Position numbers and translations under genes: made by a program
Notes under the pieces: model-generated
The model's input: only the letters and a program-made list of their open reading frames with translations
Told to the model about the DNA's origin: nothing
Databases searched by the model: none
In this document: piece after piece, positions 51,038 through 60,931 of the stretch
Position numbering within the stretch: the stretch's first letter is position 1
Layout: each line of letters starts with the position of its first letter
NCBI GenBank assembly: GCA_016125075.1
Contig: WGMO01000003.1
Span: 124,001 to 188,000 of the forward strand
Source of the DNA: Terrimonas sp.
GTDB taxonomy: Bacteria > Bacteroidota > Bacteroidia > Chitinophagales > Chitinophagaceae
DNA length: 64,000 bases
Direction of reading: 5' to 3'

Positions 51038-52768
51038 ATGAGTACCATTACGAAATCTCAATACGATCCGGTGAAGTACAAAACACCAGCCGGTACTTCA
51101 TTACAATGTAAAGGCTGGATCCAGGAAGCGGCTTTGCGCATGTTACTCAATAACCTCAATCCCGAAGTGGCTGAACGTCCCGACGACCTGATTGTATATG
51201 GAGGAAGGGGTAAGGCTGCCCGCAACTTTGAAGCGTTGGATAATATCATCAGGGCTTTAAAGGTGTTGGAAAACAACGAATCTCTATTGATTCAGAGTGG
51301 AAAACCGGTTGGGATTTTACAAACACATGAGGATGCCCCAAGAGTATTAATCAGCAATTCCCAGTTAGTGCCCAATTGGGCAAACTGGCAACATTTTGAC
51401 GAGTTGGAGAAAAAAGGGTTGATGATGTATGGACAGATGACTGCGGGAAGCTGGATCTATATTGGTAGCCAGGGTATCGTTCAGGGCACTTACGAAACCT
51501 ATGCCGCACTGGCTGTTAAACATTTTGGAGGATCGTTAAAAGGTACCCTGAATGTAACGGCCGGTCTGGGGGGTATGGGCGGGGCACAACCCCTGGCCAT
51601 CACCATGAACGAGGGTGTGGCACTTGTGGCTGAAGTTGAGGAATGGAGGATCGATAAAAGGATAGAAACAAAATACCTGGATGAAAAATATATCGATATC
51701 GATGAAGCGATTGACCGGGCTTTGGAAGAAAAGAAAAAAGGGAATGCTACCAGTATTGGTGTTTTGTGCAATGCGGTACACCTGCTTCAAAGGCTGGTAG
51801 CACGAAATATCGTTCCTGATACTCTTACCGACCAAACCTCGGCACATGATCCATTGATCGGTTACTGGCCCCATGAAATTTCATATGAACAAGCTAAAAT
51901 ATTAAGGGAACAGGATCCTGCATCCTATATTCACCGGGCTTATGAAAGTATGCATCTACATGTTCAGCTCATGCTAAAGTTAATGGACAGGGGAGCCATT
52001 ACATTTGATTATGGCAATAATATCAGGGCACGTTCACAGGAATTTGAGGACAGGATCAAAAATGATACAGCCAATTTCGAGCCCTCCCTATTCAGTTTCC
52101 GGTTTGGAAGAAGTTTTGATTTTCCCGGTTTTGTTCCCGCCTATATCCGGCCGCTTTTTTGTGAAGGGAAGGGACCATTTCGTTGGGCAGCACTTAGCGG
52201 TGACCCGCAGGATATTGCTGTTACGGATGAATTGATCGCCCGTCTTTTTCCGGAAAACAGGTCCCTGCTGCGATGGTTAAAACTGGCCAAAGAAAAGATC
52301 GCATTCCAGGGACTCCCTGCCAGGATCTGCTGGCTGGGGCAGGGGGAAAGGGAAAAAGCCGGATTGGCCTTTAACGAACTGGTCAGAACCGGAAAGGTAA
52401 AAGCGCCCATTGTCATTGGAAGGGATCACCTGGATACAGGTAGTGTGGCCAGCCCGAACCGCGAAACCGAATCCATGAAAGATGGCAGTGATGCAGTTGC
52501 AGACTGGCCCATCCTGAATGCGCTGGTCAATACTGCAGGGGGTGCATCCTGGGTTTCCTTACACCATGGAGGGGGAGTGGGCATGGGGTATTCTATTCAT
52601 GCCGGTATGGTAATCGTAGCAGATGGAACTGATGAAGCAGCAGCCAGGTTGGGCCGGGTATTAAGAAATGACCCGGGTATGGGTGTGATCCGTCATGCAG
52701 ATGCCGGGTATGAAATTGCTAAGGATACCCTCCAAAAAAACGGGTTGGATTTTACGGACAGGTTGTAG
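51038..52768 (+). CDS. hutU: Urocanate hydratase
   Basis: NAD-dependent enzyme converting urocanate to imidazolone propionate. The 576-residue protein has the NAD-binding loop [12 protein letters not shown], the active cysteine in [12 protein letters not shown], and the later [13 protein letters not shown] stretch. The N-terminus ([19 protein letters not shown]) is normal for a Bacteroidota-type enzyme, slightly longer than the enteric one. With hutH it provides the upper part of histidine catabolism. Confidence 0.95.
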   Translation: MSTITKSQYDPVKYKTPAGTSLQCKGWIQEAALRMLLNNLNPEVAERPDDLIVYGGRGKAARNFEALDNIIRALKVLENNESLLIQSGKPVGILQTHEDAPRVLISNSQLVPNWANWQHFDELEKKGLMMYGQMTAGSWIYIGSQGIVQGTYETYAALAVKHFGGSLKGTLNVTAGLGGMGGAQPLAITMNEGVALVAEVEEWRIDKRIETKYLDEKYIDIDEAIDRALEEKKKGNATSIGVLCNAVHLLQRLVARNIVPDTLTDQTSAHDPLIGYWPHEISYEQAKILREQDPASYIHRAYESMHLHVQLMLKLMDRGAITFDYGNNIRARSQEFEDRIKNDTANFEPSLFSFRFGRSFDFPGFVPAYIRPLFCEGKGPFRWAALSGDPQDIAVTDELIARLFPENRSLLRWLKLAKEKIAFQGLPARICWLGQGEREKAGLAFNELVRTGKVKAPIVIGRDHLDTGSVASPNRETESMKDGSDAVADWPILNALVNTAGGASWVSLHHGGGVGMGYSIHAGMVIVADGTDEAAARLGRVLRNDPGMGVIRHADAGYEIAKDTLQKNGLDFTDRL

Positions 52769-52835
52769 GATGATAATATGATGATGGATGCGGGAAGACA
52801 GGATGAATAACGCTGAGAAGACTGGGCCACCAGTT

Positions 52836-53249
52836 TTACCCTAAATACCGGTCGATCACTTCACTGAATGCCTCCAGCGAAAATGGTTTTTCAAAAAAAA
52901 CATCGGCTCCGTTTTCTAAGGCTACGTCCCTGACAGCAGCAAAACCCGAAATCATGATGATCCTGATACCGGGTTGCTTTTTGCGGATATAACTGATAAA
53001 ATCAACGCCATATCCGTCCGGAAGCTGGTTATCCAATATGATGAGGGGAGGCTGGTGTGTTTCCAGGTATTCATCTGCATCCAGCAGGGTGGTCACATAA
53101 TCCAATTCCAGGTCTTTTTCATTGAGGATCATATCCAGGATCAAACCAATCTCACCCTGGTCTTCTACCACGAGTATTTTTTTTGCTGCGGGGGGGTCTG
53201 TTTTCTTGATGGCTTCCATGATAAGTGGTTTTGTTGTTTTGTATTTCAT
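52836..53249 (-). CDS. Single-domain response regulator
   Basis: A CheY-like receiver of 137 residues from the ATG at 53249 (an ATG at 53219 is also possible). It keeps the acidic pair in ILVVEDQGE, the phospho-accepting Asp73 in IILDNQLPDG, the switch Ser/Thr in MISGF, and the Lys of FFEKPF. No output domain is present and no histidine kinase is nearby, so it must act by protein contact or in a phosphorelay encoded elsewhere. Confidence 0.9.
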   Translation of the reverse strand: MKYKTTKPLIMEAIKKTDPPAAKKILVVEDQGEIGLILDMILNEKDLELDYVTTLLDADEYLETHQPPLIILDNQLPDGYGVDFISYIRKKQPGIRIIMISGFAAVRDVALENGADVFFEKPFSLEAFSEVIDRYLG

Positions 53250-53454
53250 TTTCCGGAGGGGTACAGATTAATATAATCAAATAGCCTGCCTAAATGATTT
53301 TCTACTGAAATTATTTTCACCCGAACCTAAAATGAAATTATCTTACCCTATTCCCTTTATTTTCCTAACTTCCTGTTAACATTGAAACCGGAATACCTCC
53401 CTTTGATGACTTCCCTATTATTGATTCGCCTTTTTTAATTAAAAATTTTTTACC

Positions 53455-54336
53455 ATGAAAAGAAGAGATTTTATTCATCATTCATCCCTGATCGCAATGA
53501 GTGTTGGTGTTTTTGGTAAGATCAAATGGAACGGCAGATACTATGTGGGCGAAGATCCCACCACCACAGATATACTGGGACCATTTTACCGCCCGGGAGC
53601 GCCTATACGAACCGACCTTGTACAGCAGGGAACCAAAGGGCAGATTCTCCATTTCAGTGGTTCTGTTTTTGCAAAAGATGGTAAAACACCCCTCAACAAT
53701 TCGCTGGTTGAAATTTGGCATTGCAATGAGGATGGTGTGTATGATAATACTTCCGACCAATATATTTATCGGGCAGCCTGCAAAACCGGTAAAGATGGTA
53801 AATACCATTTTAAGACCATTATGCCCGTTCCTTACCCGGCCGGACCCACTGCAACCCGTCCGGCGCATATTCATATGCGTGTTTCCGGGAATGCCCAGCA
53901 GGACCTGGTTACCCAAGTGTATTTCAAGGGCGATGAATACATTGCGAAGGACGATAGTGCCAGTGATCCCCAATCTCTGAACCGGATCCTCGGGTCTTCT
54001 TTCAATGACAAAAATGAAAGAATCGTCAAATTCGATATCGTGTTGCAGGATGAATATGTACTGGATGATGCTGCCTTTAAAAAAATAACCGGCTTATATG
54101 AAATGAGCAACAAGACAAATATGGAATTTTACCGGCAGGGCGACCAGCTTTTTGTCAAGGTTAATGGCCAGATCATGGAAGCCATGGACTATAAAGGGAA
54201 TAACAGTTTTGAAGGCGGGTTGGGTAGGGTAAAGGCTGTATTTACTATTATTACCGGTGGAGCTGTCAAAGCAAACCTGAGTTTAGGGGAAAAAATGAAA
54301 TTCGAAGGAAATAAAATACTCAGTTATCCAAATTAA
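53455..54336 (+). CDS. Exported intradiol ring-cleavage dioxygenase-like protein
   Basis: A 293-residue protein starting with MKRRDFIHHSS, a twin-arginine-like signal. The central domain matches the protocatechuate/catechol intradiol family: the four iron ligands are in place as Tyr96 (GVYDN), Tyr127 (PVPYP), His138 and His140 (AHIHMRV), and IWHCNEDGVY is a typical core motif. The C-terminal stretch (about 205-293) is an extra beta domain not needed for catalysis. Exported members in Bacteroidota are often uncharacterised, and the aromatic substrate is not deducible. Confidence 0.88.
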   Translation: MKRRDFIHHSSLIAMSVGVFGKIKWNGRYYVGEDPTTTDILGPFYRPGAPIRTDLVQQGTKGQILHFSGSVFAKDGKTPLNNSLVEIWHCNEDGVYDNTSDQYIYRAACKTGKDGKYHFKTIMPVPYPAGPTATRPAHIHMRVSGNAQQDLVTQVYFKGDEYIAKDDSASDPQSLNRILGSSFNDKNERIVKFDIVLQDEYVLDDAAFKKITGLYEMSNKTNMEFYRQGDQLFVKVNGQIMEAMDYKGNNSFEGGLGRVKAVFTIITGGAVKANLSLGEKMKFEGNKILSYPN

Positions 54337-54440
54337 TTTTCTTTTGGGTTCCGCGGGTGCAATTTCTTGCATAACATATACCTGAGCGTGCCACCATTCA
54401 TCAATCAATCATCAAGTTGTTAAGTATCTAAAATCTGTTT

Positions 54441-56000
54441 ATGAATAAGAAGTTTTTCAGTTTATCAATTGTTTTATTGCTGGTTTTTTCAGTTGCAGCG
54501 CAGGAAGGGGTCGATATGTCAATGATGCAGAAGATCAGAGAGGAGGAGAAAAATAATTCTCAGGTGGCCATGATTGCTCATCAATTAACAGATGTCTGTG
54601 GTCCCCGTCTTACCAATTCCCCGGGTTATAACCGGGCACTTGATTGGCTGGGTTCCATTGCCAAGGAATGGGGATTAAACAATGCAGGAAGGGAAGCCTG
54701 GGGTGAATTCGGAAAAGGCTGGAGTAATGAACAGGGAACATTATCCCTGAAATTCCCTTATTATGAAAATATAATCGGTTATCCCGTTCCCTGGTGTAAG
54801 AGTACCCGGAATGCAGTTTCCGGTGAACTGCTGATGCTGGATGAATTGGATTCCGCAGCCATCGATCAGGCAGGCGCATCCCTCCAGGGCAAGATCGTGA
54901 TGTTAAAACCCTCTTCATTTAAAATACCCGATGCCTTCAAGGCATTTGCGACCCGTTATGGCGACAGTTCACTGGACAATATCCCTGAAAAATATATGTT
55001 TACCCGCAGCCAGATTAATATGTTCCTGCCTTACCTGAAAAAGGAGTATTACACTAAATTATACCTGGAAAAAAAAGGAGCAGTAGGACTGCTGGAAAGC
55101 AGTTCCAATTCAATTGACGGAACAGTATTTGTTGATGGCGGAGCCGGTTATGCAACGGGCTACGAAGCCACCCTTCCCGAAATGAAGATCAGCCGGGAAG
55201 ATTATCTCAAACTGGCAAGGCTGATGATGGACAAAAGGAAAGTGGAAATGGAAATGAATGTTCAGAACACTTTTTACGACAGTGATCTGACAGGATATAA
55301 TTTTGTAGCAGAAATTCCCGGAACTGATCCTGCTTTAAAAAGCCAGGTTGTTATGCTGGGTGGCCATCTTGATAGCTGGGCCGGCGGAACAGGGGCTACG
55401 GATAATGCAGCGGGTTGTATAGCCACACTCGAGGCTATCAGGATTCTTAAGGCATTGAACATTCAACCCCGGCGTACGATCCGCATCGCACTTTGGGGTG
55501 GGGAAGAACAGGGCTTGTATGGTTCTTTTGGATATGTAAAAAAACATTTTGGTAATCCTGAAAACATGAAATTGACACCCGAGCAGGCAAAAATTTCGGC
55601 CTATTATAACCTTGATAATGGCAGTGGCAGGATTCGGGGGATCTATACACAGGGCAACGAAGCCGTCAGGGATATATTCAAGGCCTGGCTGGCACCATTC
55701 GCAGATATAGATGCCAATGATGGGGTAACGCTCAGCAATACCGGCAGTACCGACCATATTAGTTTTGATGCAGTCGGCATCCCTGCATTCCAGTTCATCC
55801 AGGACCCGCTGGAATATGAGACCCGTACCCACCATAGTAATATGGATACATACGATCACTTATCCATCAGTGATCTGCAGCAGGCAGCTGTGATCATTGC
55901 AGCCTTTGTATACAATACAGCCATGCGGGAAAAAATGCTGCCCCGAAAACCATTGCCTAAACCCGAGAAATTTGTTTTTGATGTAGACTTTCCAATTTGA
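54441..56000 (+). CDS. M28-family zinc peptidase (carboxypeptidase-Q-like), secreted
   Basis: A 519-residue exopeptidase with a signal peptide (about 1-20). The insert at about 125-255 fits a PA-like domain. The catalytic core shows the two-zinc ligands His309 and Asp321 (GGHLDSW and ATDNAAG), Glu355/356 (GGEEQG), Asp392 (NLDNGSG) and His464/465 (RTHHSNMD). It would remove amino acids from peptides in the periplasm or outside. It is one of several exported hydrolases in this region, but spacing to neighbours (104 and 133 bases) suggests separate transcription. Confidence 0.92.
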   Translation: MNKKFFSLSIVLLLVFSVAAQEGVDMSMMQKIREEEKNNSQVAMIAHQLTDVCGPRLTNSPGYNRALDWLGSIAKEWGLNNAGREAWGEFGKGWSNEQGTLSLKFPYYENIIGYPVPWCKSTRNAVSGELLMLDELDSAAIDQAGASLQGKIVMLKPSSFKIPDAFKAFATRYGDSSLDNIPEKYMFTRSQINMFLPYLKKEYYTKLYLEKKGAVGLLESSSNSIDGTVFVDGGAGYATGYEATLPEMKISREDYLKLARLMMDKRKVEMEMNVQNTFYDSDLTGYNFVAEIPGTDPALKSQVVMLGGHLDSWAGGTGATDNAAGCIATLEAIRILKALNIQPRRTIRIALWGGEEQGLYGSFGYVKKHFGNPENMKLTPEQAKISAYYNLDNGSGRIRGIYTQGNEAVRDIFKAWLAPFADIDANDGVTLSNTGSTDHISFDAVGIPAFQFIQDPLEYETRTHHSNMDTYDHLSISDLQQAAVIIAAFVYNTAMREKMLPRKPLPKPEKFVFDVDFPI

Positions 56001-56118
56001 TCGTTCAGGAAGGGAATGATAAAGGGTATAAAGTGCGACCCATCCTTTCTCTGCCAGATCCCGGTTTCAGCGTTGTATGCTCATCCGGTAAATGATCTAT
56101 TCGCTAAGTGGTAGTCCA

Positions 56119-56126
56119 TATCTTTG
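56119..56126 (+). promoter_or_regulatory. -7 element before the LLM oxidoreductase gene
   Basis: TATCTTTG matches TAnnTTTG exactly and ends 7 bases before the first ATG (56134) and 16 before a second in-frame ATG (56143). A standard -33 TTG is missing. If used, the ATG at 56143 is the more likely start. Confidence 0.4.
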
Positions 56127-56133
56127 CTTTTAA

Positions 56134-57177
56134 ATGATCCTTATGGAATTAGGTGTTGGTATGTTTGGCGATAATCATTACGATCAGGAAGGTAAACCAC
56201 GATTACCCGGACAGCGGTTAAAGGAACTGATCGAGGAAATCAAACTCATGGATGAAGTGGGACTTGATTTCTACGGTATCGGGGAACATCATCGCCCGGA
56301 CTATGCGGTTTCCACTCCCGAAATAATTTTGGCCGCTGCTGCTACTGTTACGAAGCAAATTAAGCTGGGCAGTGCTGTTTCGGTCTTGAGCTCCTCAGAC
56401 CCTGTGCGGCTCTACCAGAGTTTTGCCACCATTGACCTGATCAGCGATGGCAGGGCTGAACTGGTAGCCGGCCGGGGAAGTTTTATCGAATCCTATCCGC
56501 TCTATGGATATCACCTCGAAGATTATGATGCGCTTTTCGAAGAGAAACTTGACCTTTTGCTGAAAATCAATAAACAGAATCCCATCAGCTGGAAAGGGAA
56601 ATTCCGTCCTGCCCTGAACAACCAGTTGATCCTGCCCAGGGCAGTCAATGATGATCTTGCGATATGGGTTGCGGTTGGCGGTACACCAGAGTCGGTACTA
56701 CGTGCCGGTAAGTATGGGTTACCGGTCATTTTCGCCATCATTGGTGGCAACCCTGCACAGTTTAAGCCTTTGTTTGATTATTACCGGGAAGTCTATGCGC
56801 ATTTTAATCATGATGAAAAAAAAATCCAGGTGGGGGTGCACATGCATGCCTTCTTTGGTGATGACAGCCGGCAAACAGCCGATGCTTATTACCCGCTTTA
56901 CGCTGCTCAGATGAACAGGGTTGGCAGCAGCCGGGGCTGGCCTCCATATGAGCGACAGCAATATGATACTGGTCGGGGGAAAAAAGGTCACTTGATCATT
57001 GGTGATGCCGAGGAATCCATTGATAAGATTTTGCAAATGGAAGAACTTTTTGGCTTAACCCGTTTTTCTGCCCATATGGATGTGGGCGGCCCTTCCCATG
57101 CCACATTGATGAAATCTATTGAAATATTCGGAACCCGGATTGCCCCGAAGGTCAGGGAAGCTTTAAAAGGAAAATAA
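56134..57177 (+). CDS. LLM-class (luciferase-like) flavin-dependent oxidoreductase
   Basis: A 347-residue FMN- or F420-type TIM-barrel monooxygenase-like enzyme. Family features are ELGVGMFGDNHYD at the N-terminus, DFYGIGEHHRPDYAVSTPE, TKQIKLGSAVSVLSSSDPVRLYQ and DGRAELVAGRGSF. This subgroup is common in Bacteroidota and usually uses FMNH2; no substrate is known. In-frame ATGs at 56134 and 56143 are both possible. It converges with the M24 gene with 37 bases between the stop codons. Confidence 0.92.
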   Translation: MILMELGVGMFGDNHYDQEGKPRLPGQRLKELIEEIKLMDEVGLDFYGIGEHHRPDYAVSTPEIILAAAATVTKQIKLGSAVSVLSSSDPVRLYQSFATIDLISDGRAELVAGRGSFIESYPLYGYHLEDYDALFEEKLDLLLKINKQNPISWKGKFRPALNNQLILPRAVNDDLAIWVAVGGTPESVLRAGKYGLPVIFAIIGGNPAQFKPLFDYYREVYAHFNHDEKKIQVGVHMHAFFGDDSRQTADAYYPLYAAQMNRVGSSRGWPPYERQQYDTGRGKKGHLIIGDAEESIDKILQMEELFGLTRFSAHMDVGGPSHATLMKSIEIFGTRIAPKVREALKGK

Positions 57178-57214
57178 ACCACCCCTTCCCAATCAAACAT
57201 TACCGTTATTATAG

Positions 57215-58483
57215 TTAGCCAAAGGGTTTGTCAATGGCTGTACTTGTTTTGGAAAACCATTGGGGGCCTTCTTCTGTCATGTATACACAATCTTCCAACC
57301 GGACCCCAAATTCTCCGGGGATGGCGATGGTGGGTTCCACACTGAAACACATGCCGGGCTGAATGAGTTGTTGATTGCCCTTTACCATATTTCCCCATTC
57401 ATGTCCATCCATACCAATACCATGACCGGTACGATGTGGCAATCCCGGCAATTGGTAACCGGGCCCAAAGCCAGCGTCGGTAATCACTTTACGGGCAGCG
57501 GCATCGACTTCTTCGCAGGCCGTACCGATTTTAGCGGCTTCAAAACCAGCTGTCTGAGATTTTTTTTCCAGGTTCCAGATATCCACCTGCCGTTGGGTTG
57601 GTGTTTTTCCAAATACCACGGTTCTTGTTATATCGGAGGTATAACCTTCGATACTGCATCCGCAATCCATTAATACAATATCACCTTCCTGTAAAGTACG
57701 GGGTTTCACACTTCCGTGTGGAAATGCTGAGGATACGCCAAAAAGCACCAGGGCGTCCGTATTGTTACCACCCAGTTGCTGCTGAGCGTCTTCTATGATA
57801 CCGGCCAGTTCACCCTGCGACATGCCTTCTCTTAACCGGGAAATACCATGTTGTATGCCGGCAACAGTAATATCACTAGCTTTTTGCATCAGGGCAATTT
57901 CTGAAGCTGATTTTATAAGACGGCAAGGCATGGTGACCGGGGTACCACTTACATAATTATAATTTGGGGCTTCCTTACGGATACCATCCAATATGAAAAA
58001 TCGTAACCGCTCTTCCATCCCGATATCGCCTGCAGGGATCTTCGCATCCTGAAGGGCTTTGGCCACCATCGTATAGGGACTTTCGTCTTCCTGCCAGGGA
58101 TATACTTCTTTGCCGATCTTAATCAATTCCCGAAGCCGGGATTCTTCAAAACCGGGGCATACATACCGGGTTTCGCCTTTAGCCGGTATGATAGCGAGCA
58201 TGGGTCTTTCGCTGGGCCACCAACTGATACCGGTAAAATATTTCAGGGAGGTTCCACTATCTACAATCAATGCACCCATTTTCAACGCTTGCATCAAATC
58301 CTGGGCCTTTGCGATGCGGGATTCCCTTTCTGCAGTTGTGATAGGCACTACATCAGCGGTCATAGGAGTCAGTGCAGGTGATATTTTTTCTTTTTCACTT
58401 TTGCCCAGGTTACAGGCACTGATCCCGGTTGCTACCCCGGTGGCGGTGAGCGTGGAAAGACCGATAAAATCCCTTCTTTTCAT
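57215..58483 (-). CDS. M24-family metallopeptidase (Xaa-Pro dipeptidase-like), exported
   Basis: A 422-residue pita-bread-fold peptidase. The N-terminus MKRRDFIGLS...GISAC has a twin-arginine pattern and a cysteine at 24 in a lipobox-like setting, so a Tat-exported lipoprotein is plausible. After a creatinase-type N-domain (about 50-190) the metal ligands are Asp273, Asp284, His354, Glu383 and Glu397. It cleaves peptides next to proline. Together with the S9 and M28 peptidases in the window it suggests scavenging of peptides in the envelope. Confidence 0.92.
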   Translation of the reverse strand: MKRRDFIGLSTLTATGVATGISACNLGKSEKEKISPALTPMTADVVPITTAERESRIAKAQDLMQALKMGALIVDSGTSLKYFTGISWWPSERPMLAIIPAKGETRYVCPGFEESRLRELIKIGKEVYPWQEDESPYTMVAKALQDAKIPAGDIGMEERLRFFILDGIRKEAPNYNYVSGTPVTMPCRLIKSASEIALMQKASDITVAGIQHGISRLREGMSQGELAGIIEDAQQQLGGNNTDALVLFGVSSAFPHGSVKPRTLQEGDIVLMDCGCSIEGYTSDITRTVVFGKTPTQRQVDIWNLEKKSQTAGFEAAKIGTACEEVDAAARKVITDAGFGPGYQLPGLPHRTGHGIGMDGHEWGNMVKGNQQLIQPGMCFSVEPTIAIPGEFGVRLEDCVYMTEEGPQWFSKTSTAIDKPFG

Positions 58484-58716
58484 TTATATTTATTTAAAAT
58501 GTTGATGGATTGAAACAAAGTATGAAGTTAAGCATATCTTAAACCCGATTATCATGGGGTGGATGAATTTTATGAGATAAAGAATGTCAAAAGATGTCTC
58601 CGATTTTTTACGGATGGAACCATCAACACCGGTCATTTCTATCCGTCGAATAATTACCATGCCTAAACTTTAACAACATATTCGTCATGAATATTTCAAT
58701 ACTTTAATTGCCTATT

Positions 58717-60120
58717 ATGCAAGAAACAACCAGCAACAAAAAGCCATTCTTACTGATGATGGTGACTGTATTATTTATATCCAGTTCCATGAAGGCGCAG
58801 GAAAGCGGTAGGGATTGGACTTTCCTGCCACCGTCCCGGCTGCAACCGTTTGAAATCACAACAGGTCAAACTGAGCTGTTTTGGTTACCGCGTGATAAAA
58901 CAAACCAGGACAATCATCAGTGGGGTAGTCAGTTTAAGAGTGAGCAGCCTGAAAAATACCGGGAGAATGAAGATCGCTTCTTGTGGCTACAATATATGGA
59001 TAAGATTGCCCGGCCCGTTTTGCTTAACCTGGCGAACGACCAACTGAAACTTGCCATGCCCGTGATGGTTTCAAAGAAAGCAGATAATCCCGCAGGCCGC
59101 AAGGAAGTGGCGCCCCTGGAAGCATTGGGACGCTTGTTCAGTGGTCTGGCACCCTGGATCAATGCCGATGGCGGTGCTGATGAAGAAATTAAGCTTAGGG
59201 ATCAATACCGGAACTGGTCTGTAAAAGCAATTGCCAATGCGGTGGACCCTTCTGCAAAAGATTATATGCAATGGACAGGCGGGCAACCCCTGGTGGATGC
59301 TTCATTCCTCGCACTGGGACTGATCCGGGCCCCCTGGGTTTGGGACCACCTTCCTGAAGCAGCCCGGCAAAACCTTGTGGCTGCCTTTCTGCTGACACGC
59401 GGTACCCTGGCGCATTATAATAACTGGATTTTGTTTGCGGCCATGATCGAAACATTTTTTTATAAGTACGGGTTGCCCTATGATGGGGCAAGGATTGATT
59501 TTGCAGTGAATGAATTTGCCCGGCACTGGTACACCGGCGACGGGATGTTCAGCGATGGTATGCAATTCCATCTTGATTATTATAACAGTTTTGTAATACA
59601 GCCTTACCTGTCTGCGATCCTTGAAAATATGGATCCGCAAAACCATCGGTATGATTTTTTCCTCTCTCCTTTCAAAAAGATCAGGGAACGGTATGCCGTC
59701 CTGCAGGAGAGACTGATTAACGCCGATGGGAGTTTTCCTGTTTTGGGACGATCAATTACCTATCGGGGCGGTGTTTTTCATCACCTGGCAGATATGTCAT
59801 ATAGAAAAAGTTTACCGGATGGAATCCTGCCATCACAGGTTCGGTCTGCGTTAACGGCCGTGTTAAGGAAAACCCTGGATGGGGTTTCGGTATTTGATAA
59901 AAATGGGTGGTTGGCGATTGGATTGAGCGGATCGCAGCCTTCTTTGGGAGAAGGGTATATCACGACCGGTAGTTTATACCTCTGTGCGGAGATATTTCTT
60001 CCACTCGGTCTGCCTGATACAGACCCATTCTGGTCGGCACCTGCGGCGCCCTGGACATCCGTCAAAGCCTGGAACGGAGAGGATATCCCGGCAGACCATG
60101 CCATGGAAATAGATTTTTGA
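58717..60120 (+). CDS. DUF2264 family protein, exported
   Basis: A 467-residue protein starting at the ATG at 58717 with a signal peptide (about 10-28). The mature protein fits DUF2264, an alpha/alpha-barrel-type family related to unsaturated-uronyl/heparinase-like enzymes: EALGRLFSGLAPWI, HYNNWILFAAMIE, WYTGDGMFSDGMQFHLDYYNS and FPVLGRSITYRGG. Members are thought to act on polysaccharides, but the reaction is unproven. An unusually large distance (about 230 bases) separates it from the M24 gene. Confidence 0.85.
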   Translation: MQETTSNKKPFLLMMVTVLFISSSMKAQESGRDWTFLPPSRLQPFEITTGQTELFWLPRDKTNQDNHQWGSQFKSEQPEKYRENEDRFLWLQYMDKIARPVLLNLANDQLKLAMPVMVSKKADNPAGRKEVAPLEALGRLFSGLAPWINADGGADEEIKLRDQYRNWSVKAIANAVDPSAKDYMQWTGGQPLVDASFLALGLIRAPWVWDHLPEAARQNLVAAFLLTRGTLAHYNNWILFAAMIETFFYKYGLPYDGARIDFAVNEFARHWYTGDGMFSDGMQFHLDYYNSFVIQPYLSAILENMDPQNHRYDFFLSPFKKIRERYAVLQERLINADGSFPVLGRSITYRGGVFHHLADMSYRKSLPDGILPSQVRSALTAVLRKTLDGVSVFDKNGWLAIGLSGSQPSLGEGYITTGSLYLCAEIFLPLGLPDTDPFWSAPAAPWTSVKAWNGEDIPADHAMEIDF

Positions 60121-60170
60121 CAATGGAATATAACAGGGATCAGGTTGGGATCAATCAATGATCTTCTAAC

Positions 60171-60758
60171 CTATTTCGTTAGGGAAAAATTATACTTTTT
60201 CACAGCTTTCCTGGCCTTACCGTTACTGCCAATCACCGGGTTCATGCGGGGAGCTGTTAGCGTTAACTTGTCTTTTACCTGTTGTTGGAGAAAACTATTA
60301 TCAGGGGAGGGAAAAACATTATTGATGGTCACATCCCCATCCGGTCCAATCTCGTATTCGACAAGGATATAATAAGTTCCATTCCTGATTTTTTTATTGG
60401 GTAATACTTCTGTTGTAAGGTCTTTCGTCACTTCATCCATATAATTTTTCCAGATGACATTATTATCAGCGGGTACTGATTTAGTGACTTCCGCTCCGGC
60501 GTCATTGGTTGATAATGAATTTCTATCAGTCTTCAAATTACTATCCAGGCTGGGGGAGGCGCTTTTTGTGAGCATTATTTTTACCGAATCCTGGACCCTT
60601 TTCTTACTGGTATCAATTTTTGCAGATAGGTCGTCATCTTTTTTTACCACGGTTCCGGAATCTGTTTTCATCTTGCCGCTATACAATAAATCCTTAAGTT
60701 TTTGAGAATGGGCGGTGCATGAAACCAGGATAAAGACAAGAATGATTATTTTTTTCAT
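60171..60758 (-). CDS. Lipoprotein with C-terminal TonB-like domain
   Basis: From the ATG at 60758, 195 residues: lipobox ILVSC (Cys14), a polar Lys/Asp/Ser-rich linker (about 30-105) and a C-terminal domain of about 85 residues resembling the TonB C-terminal fold (YYILVEYEIGPDGDVTINNVFPSPDN). It lacks the usual N-terminal membrane anchor and Pro-rich linker of TonB, so it cannot energise transport in the standard way; it may be a binding partner or a relic. It converges with the DUF2264 gene. Confidence 0.75.
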   Translation of the reverse strand: MKKIIILVFILVSCTAHSQKLKDLLYSGKMKTDSGTVVKKDDDLSAKIDTSKKRVQDSVKIMLTKSASPSLDSNLKTDRNSLSTNDAGAEVTKSVPADNNVIWKNYMDEVTKDLTTEVLPNKKIRNGTYYILVEYEIGPDGDVTINNVFPSPDNSFLQQQVKDKLTLTAPRMNPVIGSNGKARKAVKKYNFSLTK

Positions 60759-60931
60759 GATGCAATGATTTGATACCCGAAAACAGGTAAATAAAACTAC
60801 AATAAAGTTAAGTACAATAGTTGTTAGTGGCTTCATAAAATGGAAGGACTTCTCCCTGGTCATAGGATTTCACAGAAATCGTTCATATCCAAAACAAGTG
60901 GAGAATTGGGTTCCCCCCGGGTCGGGTATTG

